Assembly (NCBI GenBank): GCA_013298325.1
Contig: JAAFHJ010000196.1
Span: 1 to 8,224, forward strand
Length of the DNA stretch: 8,224 bases
Source of the DNA: Myxococcales bacterium
GTDB taxonomy: Bacteria > Myxococcota_A > Polyangia > Polyangiales > Polyangiaceae
Direction of reading: 5' to 3'
Shown here piece by piece: positions 5,598 through 8,224 of the stretch. Numbering within the stretch: the first letter of the stretch is position 1; each line of letters opens with the position of its first letter. Both the position numbers and the translations under genes were made by a program. The notes beneath the pieces were generated by a model. It was not told the origin of the DNA, did no database searches, and worked only from the letters and a program-made list of their open reading frames with translations.

Positions 5598-6892
5598 GCG
5601 GCACCCGCATCGCGGCGCTCCTCGGGCGCCTCGAAGGGGAGCTCCGCACGCTCCGTGACGGCGAAAAATTCAGCAATAAGAGCCGAATTTCCGCCGGAAA
5701 TCTCGTCTTCGTCTGCACGGCGCGGAGCATCGCGAACCGGTACATCTCCGTCGTCGACGAGATGGCCCAGCGCTTCCCGTCGCGGGCCTTCTTCGTCGCC
5801 GTCGAGGGGGCGCCGACCGGCATGCGCTCCAGCGCCGACTCGTCCACACGCTTGGATTTGCTTGGGGAAGGGGCCGCCGTGCGGATCCTGAGCGCCCAGC
5901 AGCTCGAGGCCCAAGACGACGAAGGGCCGCGCAGCATGATGGGGCTCGCCGGCGACTCGGCGCCGCCTCCGTCGATGGAAAATGCTGCCGATGCAGGACC
6001 AAACGTCGACGTCGATGGACGCGTTTACGCCATTGAAACCGACGCCGATGGCCTCTCCGATCGCGTCGATATTCGTGGCCCGCGCGCCTTCGCTCGGCAC
6101 CTCGCGAGCGCCGTCGACGCCCTCGTGCTCCCCGAATTGCCGGTCATCCTCGTTTGGGTCGGCGCCGCCCGAGCCGACGATGGCGTATTTCAGGCGTTCA
6201 ACGACGACACCAAACGGGTCATCACCGACAGCGCCTACGCCGGCCTCGATTCGCTCCTTTCCATCTTTCAGTGGACCCAGGAAGCCGACACCCGCCCGCG
6301 CCTCTCGGACCTCGCGTGGGTCCGTCTTGGCCCCTGGCAGGAGCTCACGGCGCGCTTTTTTGACGACGACCGGAGCCCGCTCCTGGACGTCCTCGATCGC
6401 ATTGAGATCTCCCACGCCGCCGCCGACGTCGGCTTTCAGCCGCCCGACTGTGCGCTCTTCACCGCCTGGATCGCAAATCGGCTCGGAGCGACCCTTGAGC
6501 GCGATTCCTTTGGGTACATCGCGACCCAGAAGAACGGCCGCCGTTTCCCGATTACTGTGACGCCGGTTCCGCGCCCGAAAGGGGTCGCCCCCGGTACGCT
6601 CGCGTCGGTGCGCTTCCTCGCAAAAAACAGCGAATTTACCGCACAAATCAAGCGCGATCTCGGGACCGGCCGCGGCGATCAGACCGCCGATGCCGACCTC
6701 CTTCATTGGCACATCGCCGACGGCGTGACCGTGCTGGAGCAGACGATTCGTCTCCACTCCAACAAAGTCTCTTACTGGCTCGATCGCACGGTACGCCGCC
6801 CCGACGAGGAGCCGCTCTTCGTCGCCGTTCTGAAGACGCTTCTCGCGATGGACGCCGCCCAAGATCGCGCCCAGGAGTCCCTCCGTGGCTAA
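5594..6892 (+). CDS. opcA: OpcA-type glucose-6-phosphate dehydrogenase assembly protein
   Basis: This 432-residue protein matches OpcA by position after zwf and by the marker region LSDLAWVRLGPWQELTARFFDD (237-258), which resembles the DLAWTRLTPWRE core of OpcA proteins. In cyanobacteria OpcA is a redox-responsive activator or assembly factor of G6PDH, and actinobacteria carry it next to zwf; I infer the same role here. Other recognisable parts are an N-terminal helical region followed by NLVFVCTARSIANRYISVVDEM (36-57), LPELPVILVWVG (179-190), and the C-terminal TADADLLHWHIADGVTVLEQTIRL (364-387). A segment at about 104-148, rich in Asp, Ser, Pro and Met, looks like a flexible insertion. The start is the GTG at 5594: GGAGG lies five bases upstream, and GTGA overlaps the zwf stop by four bases. 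No signal peptide or membrane helix is seen. The symbol is given from family resemblance. Confidence 0.87.
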   Translation: MSGTRIAALLGRLEGELRTLRDGEKFSNKSRISAGNLVFVCTARSIANRYISVVDEMAQRFPSRAFFVAVEGAPTGMRSSADSSTRLDLLGEGAAVRILSAQQLEAQDDEGPRSMMGLAGDSAPPPSMENAADAGPNVDVDGRVYAIETDADGLSDRVDIRGPRAFARHLASAVDALVLPELPVILVWVGAARADDGVFQAFNDDTKRVITDSAYAGLDSLLSIFQWTQEADTRPRLSDLAWVRLGPWQELTARFFDDDRSPLLDVLDRIEISHAAADVGFQPPDCALFTAWIANRLGATLERDSFGYIATQKNGRRFPITVTPVPRPKGVAPGTLASVRFLAKNSEFTAQIKRDLGTGRGDQTADADLLHWHIADGVTVLEQTIRLHSNKVSYWLDRTVRRPDEEPLFVAVLKTLLAMDAAQDRAQESLRG

Positions 6893-7607
6893 TTTTGACG
6901 TCCGCGTACTCGACCCGGGCGTAATCGTCGAAACGGTCACCACCCACATCGTTGGCAGCATCGACGAACGCCTCGATAACGCCAGCATTTGCAACGTCGC
7001 CCTCTCCGGGGGGACGACGCCAAAAGCGGTCTACGAAGCGCTCGGCCGGAACACGACGACCGAGTGGTCCCGGGTCGTCTTCTGGGAGGTCGACGAGCGC
7101 GCCGTCCCGGAAGACAGCCCGCGCAGCAACGCGCAAATGATCCGGAAGGCGCTCACGCCGCTCCTCGATCAAGGGGCCAAATTCTATCCATTTTTCGGCG
7201 AGGGGGACCTCGATGCCGCTGCGGAAGGCTACGCGGAGCTCCTCGAAGGGGCGCTGGTCGGCACGCCGCCACGCTTCGATGTCGTCCTCCTCGGCATCGG
7301 CGACGACGGCCACACCGCGTCGCTCTTCCCCGGCGACGGCACCATTGCTCTTGCCGACGAACCGATGACGCGGGCCGTCCCCGCCGTCCCCGCCCAGGGG
7401 CGCGAGGCGCGGCTCACCCTCAGCGCGACGACGATCCTCGCCGCGCGGGAGCTCCTGCTCCTCGCGACCGGGGCGAGCAAAGCCCCTGCCCTTGCTCGTC
7501 TTTTTGCCGACGAAGGCCGCGAGGAGGAGACCCCTTCCCGCCTCCTCCGTCGCGCCCGCGGCCCCGTCGTCGTCTACCTCGACGTCGCAGCCGGCGGGCG
7601 GGCGTAG
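6885..7607 (+). CDS. pgl: 6-phosphogluconolactonase
   Basis: This 240-residue protein of the Pgl/DevB (SugI) family would hydrolyse 6-phosphogluconolactone from Zwf to 6-phosphogluconate for Gnd. It has the family's length and motifs: ALSGGTTPKAVYEAL (39-53), FWEVDERAVPEDSPRSN (66-82), DVVLLGIGDDGHTASLFPG (132-150) carrying the conserved Asp/His region of the active site, and RLTLSATTILAARELLLLATGASKA (176-200) of the C-terminal phosphate-binding part. No signal sequence is present, so it is cytosolic. The GTG at 6885 is the start: AGGAG lies seven bases upstream and the first residues align with the usual beginning. It overlaps the opcA stop by eight bases. It is the last gene of the operon and meets rimO tail to tail, so its transcript must end inside or beyond rimO. 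Confidence 0.95.
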   Translation: MANFDVRVLDPGVIVETVTTHIVGSIDERLDNASICNVALSGGTTPKAVYEALGRNTTTEWSRVVFWEVDERAVPEDSPRSNAQMIRKALTPLLDQGAKFYPFFGEGDLDAAAEGYAELLEGALVGTPPRFDVVLLGIGDDGHTASLFPGDGTIALADEPMTRAVPAVPAQGREARLTLSATTILAARELLLLATGASKAPALARLFADEGREEETPSRLLRRARGPVVVYLDVAAGGRA

Positions 7608-7611
7608 CCAT

Positions 7612-8224
7612 TCAGCGGTAGTTGGCGGCGTCCGGCGCGCCGATGATCCGGAGGGCGGTCCGCTTCCGCGCCTTCGGCGGCGGGCCGTCCGGGTCGAGCA
7701 GTTCGCCGACGAGATCGTAGTCGGAGGCCTGCTCGATCCGCACGCGACGGAGCTGCCCCGCGTAGGCTTCGCCGCCGCTGAGGAAGACGCTGCCGTCGAC
7801 GTCGGGCGCCTGCCCCATGTGGCGCCCCTTCATCACGAATTCGTGCTCCTCGCTCACGCCTTCCACGAGGACGTCGAGCTCTTTTCCGAGGAGCGCCTTG
7901 TTCTTCTTTCGTGAAATCGCACGCTGGGTCGTCATCAGTTTGCGATGGCGCTTGGCGATCGTCTTCTCGTCGACTTTGCCTTCGATTTCCGCCGAGCGTG
8001 AGCTCTCCTCGTCGGAATACTTGAAGACGCCGACGTGCTCGAACTGGGCCCACTTGACGAAGTCGACGAGCTCTTCAAACTCGGCTTCCGTCTCGCCGGG
8101 GTGGCCGACAATGAACGCAGTCCGGAAGGAGAGATCGGGGATCGCGGTGCGCAACCGCTCAACCACCCGCTTTTGCCGGTCTTTCCCGTGGCCACGGCGC
8201 ATCCGCGCGAGCATCTCGTCGGCG
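7612..8224 (-). CDS. rimO: Ribosomal protein S12 methylthiotransferase RimO, C-terminal part
   Basis: The last 203 residues are in the window; the start and the radical-SAM CxxxCxxC cluster lie beyond the right edge. RimO is an iron-sulfur radical-SAM enzyme that adds a methylthio group to a conserved aspartate of ribosomal protein uS12. Evidence: MLARMRRGH and FRTAFIVGHPGETEAEFEEL (end of the radical-SAM domain), FEHVGVFKYSDEESSRSAE and KRHRKLMTTQRAISRKKN, whose pattern (VGVFxYSDEE, LM..Q..IS) favours RimO over MiaB or MtaB. A TRAM domain follows from about GKELDVLVEG to YDLVGELL, with GQAPDVDG in it. A short Pro/Lys-rich tail extends about 25 residues past TRAM. The gene is unrelated in pathway to the pgl operon and converges on it with a four-base gap. 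Confidence 0.93.
   Translation of the reverse strand, partial: ADEMLARMRRGHGKDRQKRVVERLRTAIPDLSFRTAFIVGHPGETEAEFEELVDFVKWAQFEHVGVFKYSDEESSRSAEIEGKVDEKTIAKRHRKLMTTQRAISRKKNKALLGKELDVLVEGVSEEHEFVMKGRHMGQAPDVDGSVFLSGGEAYAGQLRRVRIEQASDYDLVGELLDPDGPPPKARKRTALRIIGAPDAANYR

Noticed and set aside
5384..6994. A 536-codon open frame on the minus strand covering all of opcA
   Set aside because: It is antisense to a clear gene, has no recognisable domain, and is expected because codons ending in G or C leave few stops in that antisense frame. Similar shadows cover gnd (2941-3864) and zwf (4533-5276).

Overview
The window is very GC-rich, gene-dense bacterial DNA with short gaps, GTG starts and GGAGG-type ribosome binding sites. 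I see no tRNA, rRNA, CRISPR array, transposase, phage gene or integration site. The host cannot be fixed from this alone. The base composition, gene style and an OpcA-type gene beside zwf would fit a high-GC Gram-negative such as a member of Myxococcota (former Deltaproteobacteria), but this is a guess.

Left part (1-2230, minus strand): three closely spaced genes read leftward as an apparent operon. In order of transcription they are an unrecognised 230-residue protein, a two-helix membrane-anchored protein resembling the DUF2071/YqjF family, and the start of a membrane-anchored endonuclease/exonuclease/phosphatase (EEP) family protein that runs off the left edge. The last two overlap by 14 bases.

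Middle (2231-3141): a single small gene for a KGG-repeat (YciG-like, stress-associated) protein lies on the minus strand and is followed by a convincing intrinsic terminator (14-bp stem plus U4). A 535-base divergent intergenic region then separates it from the rightward operon. It holds no credible gene but carries several inverted repeats, the best being a perfect 9+3+9 dyad at 2942-2962.

Right part (3142-7607, plus strand): a compact operon encoding the oxidative pentose phosphate pathway: short-form 6-phosphogluconate dehydrogenase (gnd), glucose-6-phosphate dehydrogenase (zwf), an OpcA-type G6PDH assembly/activator protein (opcA) and 6-phosphogluconolactonase (pgl). Together they would take glucose-6-phosphate to ribulose-5-phosphate, CO2 and two reduced nicotinamide cofactors. 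All three internal junctions overlap (4, 4 and 8 bases) and all downstream genes start with GTG, so translation is probably coupled. Cofactor-site residues in both dehydrogenases hint that the pathway might produce NADH as well as, or instead of, NADPH.

Right edge (7612-8224, minus strand): the C-terminal third of RimO, the ribosomal protein S12 methylthiotransferase, converges on pgl with only four bases between the stop codons.

I find no clearly novel system. The points most worth a second look are the cofactor residues of Zwf and Gnd, OpcA in this setting, the uncharacterised left operon, and the 2942-2962 dyad.
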